From DATGSL01 sp964645585 (lineage in GTDB: Bacteria > Verrucomicrobiota > Verrucomicrobiia > Opitutales > T3Sed10-336), in the NCBI GenBank assembly GCA_964645585.1, contig CAZYAN010000003.1, positions 60,380-124,379 of the forward strand: a stretch of 64,000 bases of DNA. Direction: 5' to 3'. The notes under the pieces are model-generated. The model ran no database searches, was not told the DNA's origin, and saw only the letters and a program-made list of their open reading frames with translations. The position numbers and the translations under genes were made by a program. Within the stretch, counting starts at the first letter, position 1, and the number at the start of each line of letters is the position of its first letter. Below, piece by piece: positions 17,830-27,897 of the stretch.

Positions 17830-20268
17830 TCACCGTTCTCCAAGATACTCCCAAAGCCCGCAATCGAGCGCGGGGAGAGTCAGCTCATCACCCGCGGCCA
17901 GATCACCGTTTGGCAGCCCGCGCGGATCGAGCCGCTCCGCGTCCGCGAGCCGCCGCCAAGGGCCTCCGCCGAGCACATCCCCTTCCCGTCGAATCGTCAC
18001 CGGATGTTCATGCGGGTTGATCGCCAGCAGAAGCCGTTGCGAGCCCTGCGATCCGTCAGCATTGAAGACGACAGCAAATGCCGAAGCATGGTCGGCAAAC
18101 GCAAAATAAAAATAAGCCTCCGCCGGCCGCGACCACAGCCGAAACATCCGCCCCTGCTCCGATCGCCGAAACCGGATCCACGCGGCGAAATAGTCGTGGG
18201 TCGACCGAAACCGCTCCAGCCGCTCGTAGTCGAGCGCATTGAGGTCGCCGCGCTGATACGTGTTCGACACCCCGTGCTTCGACCGCAGGAAATCCTGCCC
18301 GGCCGCGATCATGGGAATACCGATCGCGCTGAATAAAAAGGCCGCCATCAGATGAGTGCGGCGCCGGTCCGTTTCGGTCGGATGCGAGCCGTCGTGATTC
18401 GCGTTCTCGGTAATTACGTCGATCCAGGTCCGGTCATCGTGTGATTCGGTGTAATTAACCGTCTGGGCCGGCCACGCCGCCAGTTCCGTTGGAGAACCGG
18501 TCAGAAAAAACCGAACCGCGTCCGGGTGCGCGTGACCGCGAACAAATCCGCGCATGAAATCGCGGAAGGCATCGTTCCACGAACTGAATCCGGTCTCGCG
18601 CAACTGCCGCCCGATATGTCCCCGGAAGCTCCACGGTTCGGCAATCAGCACGACGTCTGGCTTCACTTCCTTCAAACGCCGCTCGATCTCCCGCAGGAGG
18701 TCGATGCCGAGCAATTCGGCCAGATCGAAACGGAAACCATCGACCCCGTACAACTCCACCAGATGAACCAGGCTGTCGACGATCAGCCGGCGCACCATAG
18801 CAGCACCCGGACGCAGATCGTTTCCGCAGCCGCTCCAATTCAAAAGCCGTCCATCCGCATCGAGTTCAAAATAGTACTGTTTGTCGATCAGGAGAAGGTG
18901 GTTCGGCACGCCGGCGTGGTTGTAAACGACGTCGAGAATCACCGCCATGCCGCGCTGGTGGAACGCCTCGACGAGCTTCTGAAATTCGCGCACTTGGGAG
19001 GCGCGTTCGGGGTATCGGGCATACGCGCTCGCCGGGGCAAAGAAATTCACCGGCATGTAGCCCCAGTGGTATTCGTCGACAGTGGCGTTGTCGAATTCCT
19101 GGATCGGCTGCAATTCGACCGCGTTTATCCCGAGTTTCGCCAGGTGAAATTCGTCGCTCAACACCCATTTCCTCAATCCGGAGAATCCGAGACGGTCCCG
19201 CGGCTCGATTCGAATTGGCGCACGCGCGATCGCGTCGCGAACGTGCAGCTCAGCGATCACCAAGTCCTGCCACTGGGGGGTCCGAAACATTCGCTCCGGC
19301 GCCGGGAGACGGCGCCGGTCGAGAATGATTCCCGGTCCTTCGCGCCTGACCAGCGCGAGGGCGTACGGATCGGCGATCGGAACGCCGGGCAGACAATGGA
19401 GCGAACGGTTCCGGACGCCGTCGACGGAAATCGCGTAATACCAGCCGTGGAGGTTTTCGCGCGCCGTCCCTTGCCAAAGCCCGTCCCCGGCTTTTCGCAG
19501 TTTGAGACGAAGGTGCTGTTCACGGGAGCTGTTGAGATCTGAATAATAGTGAACCGAGACTCGCCGGGCTCGCGGGGCGAACACCCGAAAGGTCGTCGAA
19601 TCGGCATCGACGATCGCTCCGAGCGGCTCTTGGGATCCGATCGCATAAAAAAAATCGCCGGGAACCGCCAAAACCGGTTCTCCATCGCCGGCCAGCCGCA
19701 GGAAAAGCTCCCGGCTCAGGTCGGCGGGTTTCTCCAGGCGGAACGCGTACCGGTGATGCCCCGTGCGGGCCGGATCGATCTCCAGATTCTGGTTCCAAAG
19801 ATCGTTGCTGGCACGGTTGGGCGCCTCGTCCGGCGGCGAAAGCCAGCGATCCCTGCCCGCGACGAACTTAAACTCGGTTTTTCCGGACGAAAACTCAGGC
19901 GCATCGGGAAAGGTCGCCGCCCATGCGGCCTTCCCTGCGATCATCGTTTGCCGCAGCTTCCAGCGGTCGCCGTCAGCAAAAGGGTTCCATCCGTTGAACT
20001 CGCCCGCCAGCCGCACATCCTGGGCCGCCTGCCCGAGCCATGGGTAATGGACCGGATCCAGGACGAAGGTGATCGCGCCGTCGGCAAAAAAATAGCCGCT
20101 CTCCAGCGCGAACAGTTCCGGCGAAACCTTTTCGAGCGACTCCAGCCGGGTCGCGGGAAACACTTCCACCGCCGGCGGATCCCCTTCCGGCCAGTCCTGA
20201 TCAAACTCGATGAGCCCGGTTTCGAGAGAAGTCAGACTGACATGAAGGATCCGCGGCTTTTGAAACAT
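17830..20268 (-). CDS. Pullulanase-type GH13 debranching enzyme
   Basis: Alpha-glucan hydrolase of the GH13 family, probably cleaving alpha-1,6 branches in glycogen or pullulan. Domains in order: N-terminal beta-rich modules, including a CBM48-like region (DVRLAGEFNGWNPF, then KTEFKFVAGRDRWL), then the catalytic barrel with the four conserved regions ILDVVYNHAG, GFRFDLAEL (nucleophile Asp), VLIAEPWS (acid/base Glu) and NYTESHDDRTW. A C-terminal beta domain closes the 812 residues. The ATG at 20266-20268 (MFQKPRILHVSLTS) is preferred over a longer start. No secretion signal, so it is probably cytoplasmic and acts on stored glycogen. Confidence 0.88.
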   Translation of the reverse strand: MFQKPRILHVSLTSLETGLIEFDQDWPEGDPPAVEVFPATRLESLEKVSPELFALESGYFFADGAITFVLDPVHYPWLGQAAQDVRLAGEFNGWNPFADGDRWKLRQTMIAGKAAWAATFPDAPEFSSGKTEFKFVAGRDRWLSPPDEAPNRASNDLWNQNLEIDPARTGHHRYAFRLEKPADLSRELFLRLAGDGEPVLAVPGDFFYAIGSQEPLGAIVDADSTTFRVFAPRARRVSVHYYSDLNSSREQHLRLKLRKAGDGLWQGTARENLHGWYYAISVDGVRNRSLHCLPGVPIADPYALALVRREGPGIILDRRRLPAPERMFRTPQWQDLVIAELHVRDAIARAPIRIEPRDRLGFSGLRKWVLSDEFHLAKLGINAVELQPIQEFDNATVDEYHWGYMPVNFFAPASAYARYPERASQVREFQKLVEAFHQRGMAVILDVVYNHAGVPNHLLLIDKQYYFELDADGRLLNWSGCGNDLRPGAAMVRRLIVDSLVHLVELYGVDGFRFDLAELLGIDLLREIERRLKEVKPDVVLIAEPWSFRGHIGRQLRETGFSSWNDAFRDFMRGFVRGHAHPDAVRFFLTGSPTELAAWPAQTVNYTESHDDRTWIDVITENANHDGSHPTETDRRRTHLMAAFLFSAIGIPMIAAGQDFLRSKHGVSNTYQRGDLNALDYERLERFRSTHDYFAAWIRFRRSEQGRMFRLWSRPAEAYFYFAFADHASAFAVVFNADGSQGSQRLLLAINPHEHPVTIRREGDVLGGGPWRRLADAERLDPRGLPNGDLAAGDELTLPALDCGLWEYLGER

Positions 20269-20515
20269 AATTCTCCACAGCCAAACCCGCCTCGCCTCCC
20301 GGCGCAACCCGCAACCGCGTCTGGCCGGGCAGACTGCTCCCTAGGGCATCCACCGAGAAAAAGACGTTTGCAAAATTGTAATCTATCAGGAAAAACCTTA
20401 GAAAATTTCCGGCGATTTCCTGTATTGCTGGCGAATGTCTGTGCCGCACGCATCGCATGGTTATGCGGGCGGATTTAACTCAGGACACCGGGAAAACCCT
20501 TCGCGCTAGACACAC

Positions 20516-21700
20516 ATGAAGCTCAACCGATTCATACCGGCGGGGATCTCTCTCCTGCTTTTCACCGCGCAGGGATATCCCTTTGGCATCCGCGTCGACG
20601 ACAAGGATGCCTTGGCAACCGCTCGCGGCAACGCCTTCACGGCGACCGCCGACAATCCATCGGCTGTTTACTACAATCCGGCGGGCATCACCCAGATCAA
20701 TGAGCCGACGGCCCTTGGCGGCGGCTATGGAGTTTACTTCGACGTCGACATGCGCGACCTGAACGGCCAGTCATTCAGCAATGACACCGATTACCAGTTT
20801 GCACCCCATGCGTATTTCACCATGCCGGTGCGCAAGCTTCCGGTTACTATTGGTTTCGGGTTCTACGTTCCGTTCGGGCTGGAGAATAATTGGCCGGACG
20901 GCACGACCTTCAGCACCCTGGCCACCGAATCGAAGTTCGAATACCTCCGCTTCAGTCCCGTCGTCGCCTGGGAGATCACTCCGACGATGTCCGTCGCGGC
21001 CGGACTCGCCTTCGATCACGGGAAAGCCGATCTGCGCAGGACCGACCCCTTGCTGAACAGAATTCACCTCGAAGGGAGTGATCAAGACATCGGCTACATT
21101 CTCGGATGGCATTGGCGCCCCTCTCGCAAACACTACTTCGGCGCCACCTACCGCAGCCGCACGACATTTAACCTGGAAGGGGAAATGAACGCCGGTCCGT
21201 TTGAAACCGATATTCGCGCGCGTTTCCCGTTCCCCGATGTCATCGTAGCCGGCTATTCCTACCGGCCGTCGAGAAACTGGAATTTTGAGTTCAATCTCGA
21301 TTGGACAAACTGGGACATTCTCGACTCCGTCGCGATCAAGGCGGACAATCCCGCCATGAACAGCGAGATGCCGTTTCACTGGAAATCGAGCTTCATTTAC
21401 AAGTTCGGCGCGACCCGTTTTTTCAATCGCGGCTACCGCGTCAGCGCCGGATACATGTTCAGCGAAAACTCGATCCCCGACGAGCATTTCAACCCGGCCG
21501 TTGCCGACTCGGACCGGCACCTCGTCAGCGCCGGCCTCGGACGGACCCACCAGCGGATCCATTGGGACGTGGCCTATCAATTCGGCTACTCCCCGACGCG
21601 CAAGGTTCGCGGGAGCGAGTCGCCCACAACTGAAACAGCCGACGGGGATTATAAATCCCAGGTCCACGCCGTGTCGTTTTCTGTTTCCTATGTATTCTGA
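20516..21700 (+). CDS. FadL/OmpP1/TodX-family outer-membrane transporter
   Basis: Outer-membrane beta-barrel that lets hydrophobic compounds such as long-chain fatty acids across. Signal peptide (FIPAGISLLLFTAQGYPFG) followed by ATARGNAFTATADNPSAVYYNPAGITQI, the diagnostic N-terminal sequence of the family. The rest is alternating amphipathic beta strands and the last residue is Phe (SVSYVF), typical of Bam-inserted proteins. 394 residues. It is the first gene of a plus-strand series: methyltransferase 65 bases downstream, then a ketosynthase and four kinases, so its cargo may be a lipid or polyketide made by the neighbouring enzymes. Confidence 0.88.
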   Translation: MKLNRFIPAGISLLLFTAQGYPFGIRVDDKDALATARGNAFTATADNPSAVYYNPAGITQINEPTALGGGYGVYFDVDMRDLNGQSFSNDTDYQFAPHAYFTMPVRKLPVTIGFGFYVPFGLENNWPDGTTFSTLATESKFEYLRFSPVVAWEITPTMSVAAGLAFDHGKADLRRTDPLLNRIHLEGSDQDIGYILGWHWRPSRKHYFGATYRSRTTFNLEGEMNAGPFETDIRARFPFPDVIVAGYSYRPSRNWNFEFNLDWTNWDILDSVAIKADNPAMNSEMPFHWKSSFIYKFGATRFFNRGYRVSAGYMFSENSIPDEHFNPAVADSDRHLVSAGLGRTHQRIHWDVAYQFGYSPTRKVRGSESPTTETADGDYKSQVHAVSFSVSYVF

Positions 21701-21765
21701 AAACAGATACAGGAGATCCATGAAACGCCGCGTGCGCTTTCTCTAATCCCAACCATAAAACATCT

Positions 21766-22320
21766 ATGCCAGACACGATCCCCATCATGGTTGCCGCGGT
21801 TCTCTACCTGACGCGTATTCGCGAATTTTTCGTGAAGCGCGACACGGTGAAGGGAGAGATCCGGGAGAAAACAACCTTCCTCCTGCTTTTCGCGGGCGGG
21901 ACGCTCGTAACCGTCTTCGCGATGATTGAGCATATCGCCATGAACAAGCCGGCTTCGGCCCTGCACGTCATTGCCGGAGCGGCAATTACTATCGGTGCAT
22001 TTGCCTACCGCAACTGGGCGATTCGGACTCTTGGCAAGTTCTGGAGTGTCCATGTCGAGATCCGCGACAACCACGAGCTGATTGAATCCGGCCCCTTCCG
22101 CCGCACCCGCCATCCGGTGTATTCCGCGGCGATACTTGAAGCGATCGGAATCGTACTGATCCTTCAGGCTTACCTCTCCTCTTTGATCATTCTGCTGGTG
22201 ATTTTTCCCGCTATTCTCCTTCGAATCCGAATCGAAGAACGAGGCTTAATCGCAAAATTTGGTGACCGCTATCGCGACTACATAAGCAGAACCGGGTGTA
22301 TTGTCCCGAGATTATATTGA
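21766..22320 (+). CDS. Isoprenylcysteine carboxyl methyltransferase-family membrane protein
   Basis: Integral membrane methyltransferase of about 184 residues. The C-terminal half has the family signature: GPFRRTRHPVYSAAILEAIG, LRIRIEERGLIAKFGDRYRDYISR. Several hydrophobic segments are predicted (residues about 38-58, 62-80, 118-150). Bacterial members methylate small hydrophobic acceptors, and the natural substrate is usually unknown. The stop TGA (22318-22320) shares a base with the ATG of the ketosynthase gene, so the two are translationally coupled and may act in one lipid-modifying pathway. Confidence 0.8.
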   Translation: MPDTIPIMVAAVLYLTRIREFFVKRDTVKGEIREKTTFLLLFAGGTLVTVFAMIEHIAMNKPASALHVIAGAAITIGAFAYRNWAIRTLGKFWSVHVEIRDNHELIESGPFRRTRHPVYSAAILEAIGIVLILQAYLSSLIILLVIFPAILLRIRIEERGLIAKFGDRYRDYISRTGCIVPRLY

Positions 22321-23588
22321 TGACGACAGGCAGAATGCCAGCGGATAACGGCCGGCGCCGAACCGTGATCACCGGAGCGGGTGTGATCGCGCCGAACGGT
22401 CTCGACCTCGAAACTTTCTGGAGTTCGGTTTGCGCCCCGAAAAGCGCGGCTTCTTTTATACAGCGTTTCGATACGTCAAATTTCCCCACAAAAGTCGGCT
22501 GCGTCCTCGATGGTTTCGACGCCAAGAACTATATGGACGCAAAAATGGCCCGGCGCTACGATCCGTATATTCAGTTCTCCGTCGCGGCCGCCGTTCTCGC
22601 TGTGCAGGATGCGGCGATTAATCTCCGTTCGCTGGACCCGAATCGCATTGGGGTCGTCGAAGGCACAACCATCGGCGGTCTCAACACAGCCTATGGCACC
22701 TATGAATCCTTGGCCAAACGCGGCTATCGAGGAATCAGCGCCTATGACCTTCTCAATGGATACACCGGAGGCGGAAGTTCCGAGATCGCAATCAACCTGG
22801 GGATCACCGGTCACGCAACGACTATCTGCACAGCCTGCTCCTCGGGCAGCGATGCCATCGGTTACTCCATGGGTCTGATCGCCGAAGACGATGTTGACGT
22901 CATGATCGCAGGCGCATCGGAAGCCCCGATTCTGCCAGCTTATTGGGGCGGCTTTTGCGCATCGCGCTCCATGAGCCGTGAGACGGAGGTTCCCTCACAC
23001 GCGATGAAGCCGTTTCATAAGGATCGCGACGGTTTTATCTTGGGTGAAGGCGCGGCGTTTATGGTTCTTGAGGAGCTTTCGCACGCGATCGCGCGCGGAG
23101 CAAAAATTTACGCGGAAGTGGTCGGCTATGGCCGCGGTTGCGACGCCTATCATTCGGTTGCGCAGGATCCCGAGGGCAGCGGGGCTCGACTCTCCCTCGA
23201 AAAAGCCCTCCGCCGCGCCCGCCTTCACCCGACCGAGGTCGATTATATCAATGTCCATGGTTCAGCGACGGCCACGAATGATGTCATCGAGACCAAAGTC
23301 ATCAAAGACGTCTTTCGCGAACACGCCAAACGCTTGCAAATCAGTGCCACGAAACCGGTAACCGGCCACATGGCAGGTGCAGCCGGCGGTGTCGAATCGC
23401 TGATCTGTGCATTGGCCATTAAAACGGCGACCATTCCGCCCACGATGAACCTGACGGATCCGGATCCGGCTTGCGATCTCGACTATGTGCCGAACACACC
23501 GCGAAGTTATCCAGTGCGAGTGGCGGTAAACATGAATGCGGGGTTTGGCGGCAAAAACGCCTGTGTGATTCTCAAGCGGTACGAATGA
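22320..23588 (+). CDS. Beta-ketoacyl-ACP synthase (FabF-like / PKS-type ketosynthase)
   Basis: Condensing enzyme that extends an acyl chain with malonyl-ACP. The catalytic triad is complete: Cys173 in TICTACSSGSDAIG, His313 in YINVHGSATATND and His350 in KPVTGHMAGAAGG. 422 residues. Parts such as KMARRYDPYIQFSVAAA are also found in ketosynthases of type II polyketide-like clusters. No acyl carrier protein, ketoreductase or dehydratase is beside it. The ATG at 22320 overlaps the upstream stop by one base and its own stop overlaps the kinase start as ATGA. It is probably a specialised ketosynthase rather than the housekeeping FabF, which is inference from context. Confidence 0.85.
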   Translation: MTTGRMPADNGRRRTVITGAGVIAPNGLDLETFWSSVCAPKSAASFIQRFDTSNFPTKVGCVLDGFDAKNYMDAKMARRYDPYIQFSVAAAVLAVQDAAINLRSLDPNRIGVVEGTTIGGLNTAYGTYESLAKRGYRGISAYDLLNGYTGGGSSEIAINLGITGHATTICTACSSGSDAIGYSMGLIAEDDVDVMIAGASEAPILPAYWGGFCASRSMSRETEVPSHAMKPFHKDRDGFILGEGAAFMVLEELSHAIARGAKIYAEVVGYGRGCDAYHSVAQDPEGSGARLSLEKALRRARLHPTEVDYINVHGSATATNDVIETKVIKDVFREHAKRLQISATKPVTGHMAGAAGGVESLICALAIKTATIPPTMNLTDPDPACDLDYVPNTPRSYPVRVAVNMNAGFGGKNACVILKRYE

Positions 23589-25771
23589 ATTTTTTTGTCC
23601 TAGCTCCCCTTACCGCGGCGATTATCAACTCATTTCTTGGCGTGTTCGTGTTTCTCGGGAACCCGCGCGCCCATGCCAACCGTGTCTATCTATTCTTCTC
23701 GATCGGGCTGTCTCTCTGGAATTTCGGGGTGCTCGCCATGTTTTTTACGAAACAGCCGGAGACAGCCCTCTTTGTGTCCCGCGCGTTGCACATTCCGGTT
23801 ATCTTCCTGCTGTTTTTCCTCATCCACATCGTGCTCCTCCTGTTCAACATTCCTTTCAAGAAGATCTACTATGCTGGCTACCTGATTCCGATCTCGCTCG
23901 GCGCTACCGCCTTCTCATCGTTTATTATATCCGATGTGACTTTTTCCGGTTATTCCTACTATGGGATTGCCGGCCCCGGCTTTTATATATTCACCGTCCT
24001 TCTCGCGACGGCATTCATCGCTTTCATCCCCATCGCCCTCAAGAAACGTAAAAAAGCGACGGGATTTGAAAAACAGAAGATTCACTCCGTCATCCTGGCC
24101 TACTTCGTCCTCCTGTTCTCTGGTCTTCACGACACGCTCCCCGTATTTGAGATATATCGATATCCGCTGATCGGAACAACAGTGTACCCCCTTGGCACAA
24201 TCGGCAGCATTGTTTTTGCCGCCCTGCTGGCTTACGGCGTGCTGCAGCACCAAATCCTGAACATTTACACGAGCCTTGGGAGGATTGCCGCCACATGCGC
24301 GAGGCTGTTCCTCCTCTTCATGGTGTTCTACCTTTCCCTGCTGGCAATCGCCCTTATCTTTCCGAACAGTTTCAGCTACTTTTCGCTTTTCAGTTCTATT
24401 CTTCTATTCCTGCTGACGATTACCATCGGCTCGGTTCTCTTTCCCAAATTGATTGGGATCGACGAGGATCGCTTCGAAAAGAGACTGCTCGGAGACCGGT
24501 TCGAGTACCAGGACAAAATTCGCAAGTTCAGCAAGGAGCTTCTTTATTATGACGACGAGGCTTCATTATTCGATGACCTTAAGGAGACACTCGTTTATGT
24601 ATTCGGATTCCAAACTTACTGCCTTTTTACGCTGGATGAACGAGCCGAATCGTTTTACCTGCACGATTCCCATCCCAAGTCCGCTCGGGACAACACGATT
24701 CTCCTTCCGGTAAACTCGGCGTTCATGCAACATATTGAACAAGCTCGCTATTCGATTCTTAACCCCCACCTGAGCGATCGCCTGGTCGATCTCGACCGGT
24801 TGAGCGCCGATATCAAAGAGCCGCTTCGGAATTTGCCCGTAAAGCTCTGTTTTCGGCTCAAAAACGGGACCGATCTGCTCGGCTTCCTGATGATCGGCGA
24901 GAAGTCCGGCGACCGGCCCATTACGAACTTCGATCTCACGCTTCTTCTCGAACTGACAAGCAACCTCGGGCTGTTCATCAACCAAGCCCGCCTGAAGAAG
25001 CAGATTGCCCGTTCCCAGGAGGTGGAGCTGCTTGGAAACCTTTCGAGGGGCCTCGCGCATGATTTGAACAACCTGATCACACCGATCTTCACCTATTGTC
25101 AGCTCACCGAAGACGCGCCGGAAACGAGCGAAGATCTCCGCAGTTTTGCCGCCGTGGCCAAGCGAAACCTCCACGCGATGCAGTCCTACGTCCGGGAGTC
25201 GCTCTTCTTTTCGACCAACCATGAGCCGAAGCTTCGGCCCGTCAACGTGGCTGTTTTGTTGCGGCAGCTTCACGGCCTGCACGAGGCGGCATTGACGGCT
25301 AAGGGCGTCGATCTCAAGATCGTCTGCCCGGAATCACTCGAAATGAATCTCGACGACGTCCTGATCCAGCGCCTCCTTTCCAATCTCATCCACAATGCGC
25401 TGGATGCCTCCCCGGAGAACTCGGTTATTGAGATCATTGTGACCAATCTGACCCGATCGTTCCAGCGGCGGAAATGGGTTAGAATCACCATCCAGGACCA
25501 TGGCATCGGCATCCCGGAAGATCAGCTCGAAAAGATTTTTACGCCTTACTTCACAACCAAGGGAACCGGCGACAACCGCCGCGGCGCCGGTCTTGGACTG
25601 CCAATTTGCCGCCGCATCGTCGACCTCCACCAAGGATCCATCTCCGTTTCCAGTAAAGTTTCGGCCGGAACCCGCATCGATCTCGATCTTCCTTCCGCGC
25701 TGACGCCCGCGCCGACATCGCCCATCCAATCAGAGGTGTCAGCCGTCAACACGGACGCAGCTCAACAATGA
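23585..25771 (+). CDS. Sensor histidine kinase with N-terminal 7TM-type region and GAF-like domain
   Basis: Membrane sensor, first of four kinases in this unit. Residues about 1-300 contain eight or so hydrophobic segments like the 7TM sensor region of histidine kinases, then a GAF-like region (residues about 330-480), then a HisKA domain with phosphoacceptor His492 in RGLAHDLNNLITPIF and an HATPase domain (NLIHNALDASPEN, IQDHGIGIP, GAGLGLPICRRIVDLH). The overall layout resembles PrsK, the kinase of PEP-CTERM systems, but that assignment is only by architecture. The ATG at 23585 forms ATGA with the ketosynthase stop; a long in-frame extension upstream is rejected because it overlaps the ketosynthase. 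Confidence 0.85.
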   Translation: MNFFVLAPLTAAIINSFLGVFVFLGNPRAHANRVYLFFSIGLSLWNFGVLAMFFTKQPETALFVSRALHIPVIFLLFFLIHIVLLLFNIPFKKIYYAGYLIPISLGATAFSSFIISDVTFSGYSYYGIAGPGFYIFTVLLATAFIAFIPIALKKRKKATGFEKQKIHSVILAYFVLLFSGLHDTLPVFEIYRYPLIGTTVYPLGTIGSIVFAALLAYGVLQHQILNIYTSLGRIAATCARLFLLFMVFYLSLLAIALIFPNSFSYFSLFSSILLFLLTITIGSVLFPKLIGIDEDRFEKRLLGDRFEYQDKIRKFSKELLYYDDEASLFDDLKETLVYVFGFQTYCLFTLDERAESFYLHDSHPKSARDNTILLPVNSAFMQHIEQARYSILNPHLSDRLVDLDRLSADIKEPLRNLPVKLCFRLKNGTDLLGFLMIGEKSGDRPITNFDLTLLLELTSNLGLFINQARLKKQIARSQEVELLGNLSRGLAHDLNNLITPIFTYCQLTEDAPETSEDLRSFAAVAKRNLHAMQSYVRESLFFSTNHEPKLRPVNVAVLLRQLHGLHEAALTAKGVDLKIVCPESLEMNLDDVLIQRLLSNLIHNALDASPENSVIEIIVTNLTRSFQRRKWVRITIQDHGIGIPEDQLEKIFTPYFTTKGTGDNRRGAGLGLPICRRIVDLHQGSISVSSKVSAGTRIDLDLPSALTPAPTSPIQSEVSAVNTDAAQQ

Positions 25772-27792
25772 TCCAGTTGCTCATCATTTCAGAAAACCCC
25801 GCCATGCCAGACTCGATCCGGGCGATTCTGGCCGCGCCGGAGCGAGTGGAATGTCACTACAAACGCGATGTCGAGACAGCCCTTCATCTGCTGGAGAGGC
25901 CGCTGTTTGATGCGTGCCTTCTGGATACGGACCTGACGACGATCCGTCCGATCCGTGCCATCGAGGCCATTCGAAAGGCCAACCCGAAAATCCCCATTCT
26001 TGTTGTGGCTGGTGAACTCACCGCGGAGTGGGAAGAGGAGGCCGCGCTCATGGGGGCCGATTTCATCCTCCGAAAGCCGATACGCGGCACTTTGTTCAAC
26101 AATCTCTTCAGCAAACTCGTCACCGGCGGCGCGAAACCGAACAGTCCGACGGCGAGCGGGTCGGCGAGTCTGCCGTCGAAGGCCGGCCTCGGGCGCCCCG
26201 GCCCTCCACCGCCCAACTCACTGCAAACACTCGAAATTCTTCGCGATTTTTCCCGTATCTTCTCGTTTTCCCTGAACCTGAAGTCCTTCGCCTACCAGTT
26301 CGCGTTAAAGCTGCGGGAAATTACCGGCGTCAACCGGATCGCTATTTTCCTCGAAAAACCGCCGCCGTCATTTCTCGGGTCGACCTCGGTCAATCGCTCC
26401 CATCGCCTCCAATGTCTCTGCTCAGTCGGCATCGAAGCCGAACTGTTTGAATACCTGACGCTCTCCACGCGATCCGGAATCGGCCAAACGGTCCTCCGGT
26501 CCGGACGGATATTGCGTCACAATGACGACAGCGGCAGCAGCCTCGTCCCTCCCGACTTCGAGGTGGAGCGCGAATTCAATCTGCTCGGCTGTCAGATTGC
26601 CATTCCCATCCTGGACCGCGAACGGGCGATCGGCGTCGCCGCGCTCGGCGACCGTCTGACCGGCGAAGCGTTTTCCAACGAAGAACTCGAGCTGTTGTTC
26701 CACCTGATGGAAGAACTCGGGATGGCGATCAAGAGCAATCTGCTCCACGATCACCTGCTGGCGAACCACAAGCTGATCTCGAGCGTTTTCGCGCGCCTCA
26801 ACAGCGGGTGCCTCGTCGTCGACGAGGAGCTGAACATCCTTCACGCCAATCCCGCTTTGCTCCGCTTTTTGAAACTGTCACCGCCCGTTCAGCTTTCTTC
26901 GCTTCCTCGAAAATTGGCCAGCCTCCTCTATGAATCCGCCCATGGCGGGAAATCGCACGAACCGTTCCTGTTCTCCCCGCCTGAGAGCGGCGAGAGTTTC
27001 CGGGTCTCCATTTTTCCGTTTCAAGAGGAGAACGGCGTCGCCGGCGCCATGATGTCGGTCGAGGATTTTACACCGATTGAAGCTGCCAGGAAAGCCGAGG
27101 TGCAGGCGTCCAATTTCCGGCTGACCGCCTTGATCGCGGAACGCTTCGCCCACGAAATCCGGAACGCCCTCGTTCCGATCGAAACGTGCCGCCAGCTGAT
27201 CCCCGAAAACCGCGCCGATCCGGAATTCAACAAAACCCTTGCAACGACCCTCCAGCACGAAACCCGCCGAATCTCCCGTCTGGCGGACCAATTGCTGTAT
27301 CTGTCCAAGCAAGACCTCGCCTTGGTCGAGTCCCACACACTCGAACAACTCCTGCGTGAAGCGTTTGATCAGGCAAAACCGCTTATCCAGGGCGATCCGA
27401 AACTTGTCTGCGAAAAACTGCCGCCGGACTGCCGCGTTCAATGCGATTCCGCCAGCCTCAAACATGCGTTCTTCGAGCTCCTGCTTAACGGGTTCCAAGC
27501 GAACGCCGATGAGCCGCGGGTCACCGTTTCGGCCGCCGTTACTCCTGGATCGAACGGCAACGGGATGCTGACCTTGACCTTCCGCGATCAGGGCGGCGGG
27601 ATTCCGCCCGACTTCTCCGAAAAGGCGGCGGAGCCGTTTTTCACCACCCGAAACGTCGGTGTCGGCCTCGGGCTGAGCGTTACGAAAAAGATCATCGAGC
27701 GCCATGAGGGCAAACTCGAGATCCGCAACAGGGGCACCGACGGCCAGGGCAGCATCAGCATTTCGCTGCCGGTGAATCTGCACGCTAACTGA
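25768..27792 (+). CDS. Soluble sensor kinase: degenerate receiver, GAF, PAS, HisKA, HATPase
   Basis: 674 residues. The N-terminal receiver-like domain keeps a candidate phosphoacceptor Asp53 (CLLDTDL) and Lys in ILRKPI, but the usual acidic pair is replaced (ISENP in place of VDDEP) and the Thr/Ser position is Ala (VVAGE). After a Pro/Gly/Ser linker come GAF (SFAYQFALKLREITGVNRIAIF), a PAS-like segment (GCLVVDEELNILHANPALLRF), the HisKA box RFAHEIRNALVPIE (His462) and HATPase motifs (DQGGGIPPDF, VGVGLGLSVTKKI). No membrane segment. The start overlaps the previous stop as ATGA. Its GAF-PAS-kinase part is clearly paralogous to the next gene. Confidence 0.85.
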   Translation: MIQLLIISENPAMPDSIRAILAAPERVECHYKRDVETALHLLERPLFDACLLDTDLTTIRPIRAIEAIRKANPKIPILVVAGELTAEWEEEAALMGADFILRKPIRGTLFNNLFSKLVTGGAKPNSPTASGSASLPSKAGLGRPGPPPPNSLQTLEILRDFSRIFSFSLNLKSFAYQFALKLREITGVNRIAIFLEKPPPSFLGSTSVNRSHRLQCLCSVGIEAELFEYLTLSTRSGIGQTVLRSGRILRHNDDSGSSLVPPDFEVEREFNLLGCQIAIPILDRERAIGVAALGDRLTGEAFSNEELELLFHLMEELGMAIKSNLLHDHLLANHKLISSVFARLNSGCLVVDEELNILHANPALLRFLKLSPPVQLSSLPRKLASLLYESAHGGKSHEPFLFSPPESGESFRVSIFPFQEENGVAGAMMSVEDFTPIEAARKAEVQASNFRLTALIAERFAHEIRNALVPIETCRQLIPENRADPEFNKTLATTLQHETRRISRLADQLLYLSKQDLALVESHTLEQLLREAFDQAKPLIQGDPKLVCEKLPPDCRVQCDSASLKHAFFELLLNGFQANADEPRVTVSAAVTPGSNGNGMLTLTFRDQGGGIPPDFSEKAAEPFFTTRNVGVGLGLSVTKKIIERHEGKLEIRNRGTDGQGSISISLPVNLHAN

Positions 27793-27844
27793 TCGAGTAA
27801 TGACCGGGGGGAATCTATTACCAAGCCTGCCGCGAACCGGTTGC

Positions 27845-27885
27845 GGCGGGCATCGCTTTGACATCTTTTTTAGCGAATGCCCGCC
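27845..27885 (+). promoter_or_regulatory. Long hairpin between the second and third kinase genes
   Basis: GGCGGGCAT-CGCT pairs with AGCG-A-ATGCCCGCC with a single bulged A. The loop carries a run of six T. It lies 53 bases after the stop of the second kinase gene. It may end or attenuate the transcript or stabilise the upstream message; there is no T tract after the stem. Confidence 0.5.
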
Positions 27886-27897
27886 TTCTGGTTCTTG

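Noticed and set aside
16212..18020. 602-codon plus-strand open frame
   Set aside because: Antisense of metG, which is a certain gene.
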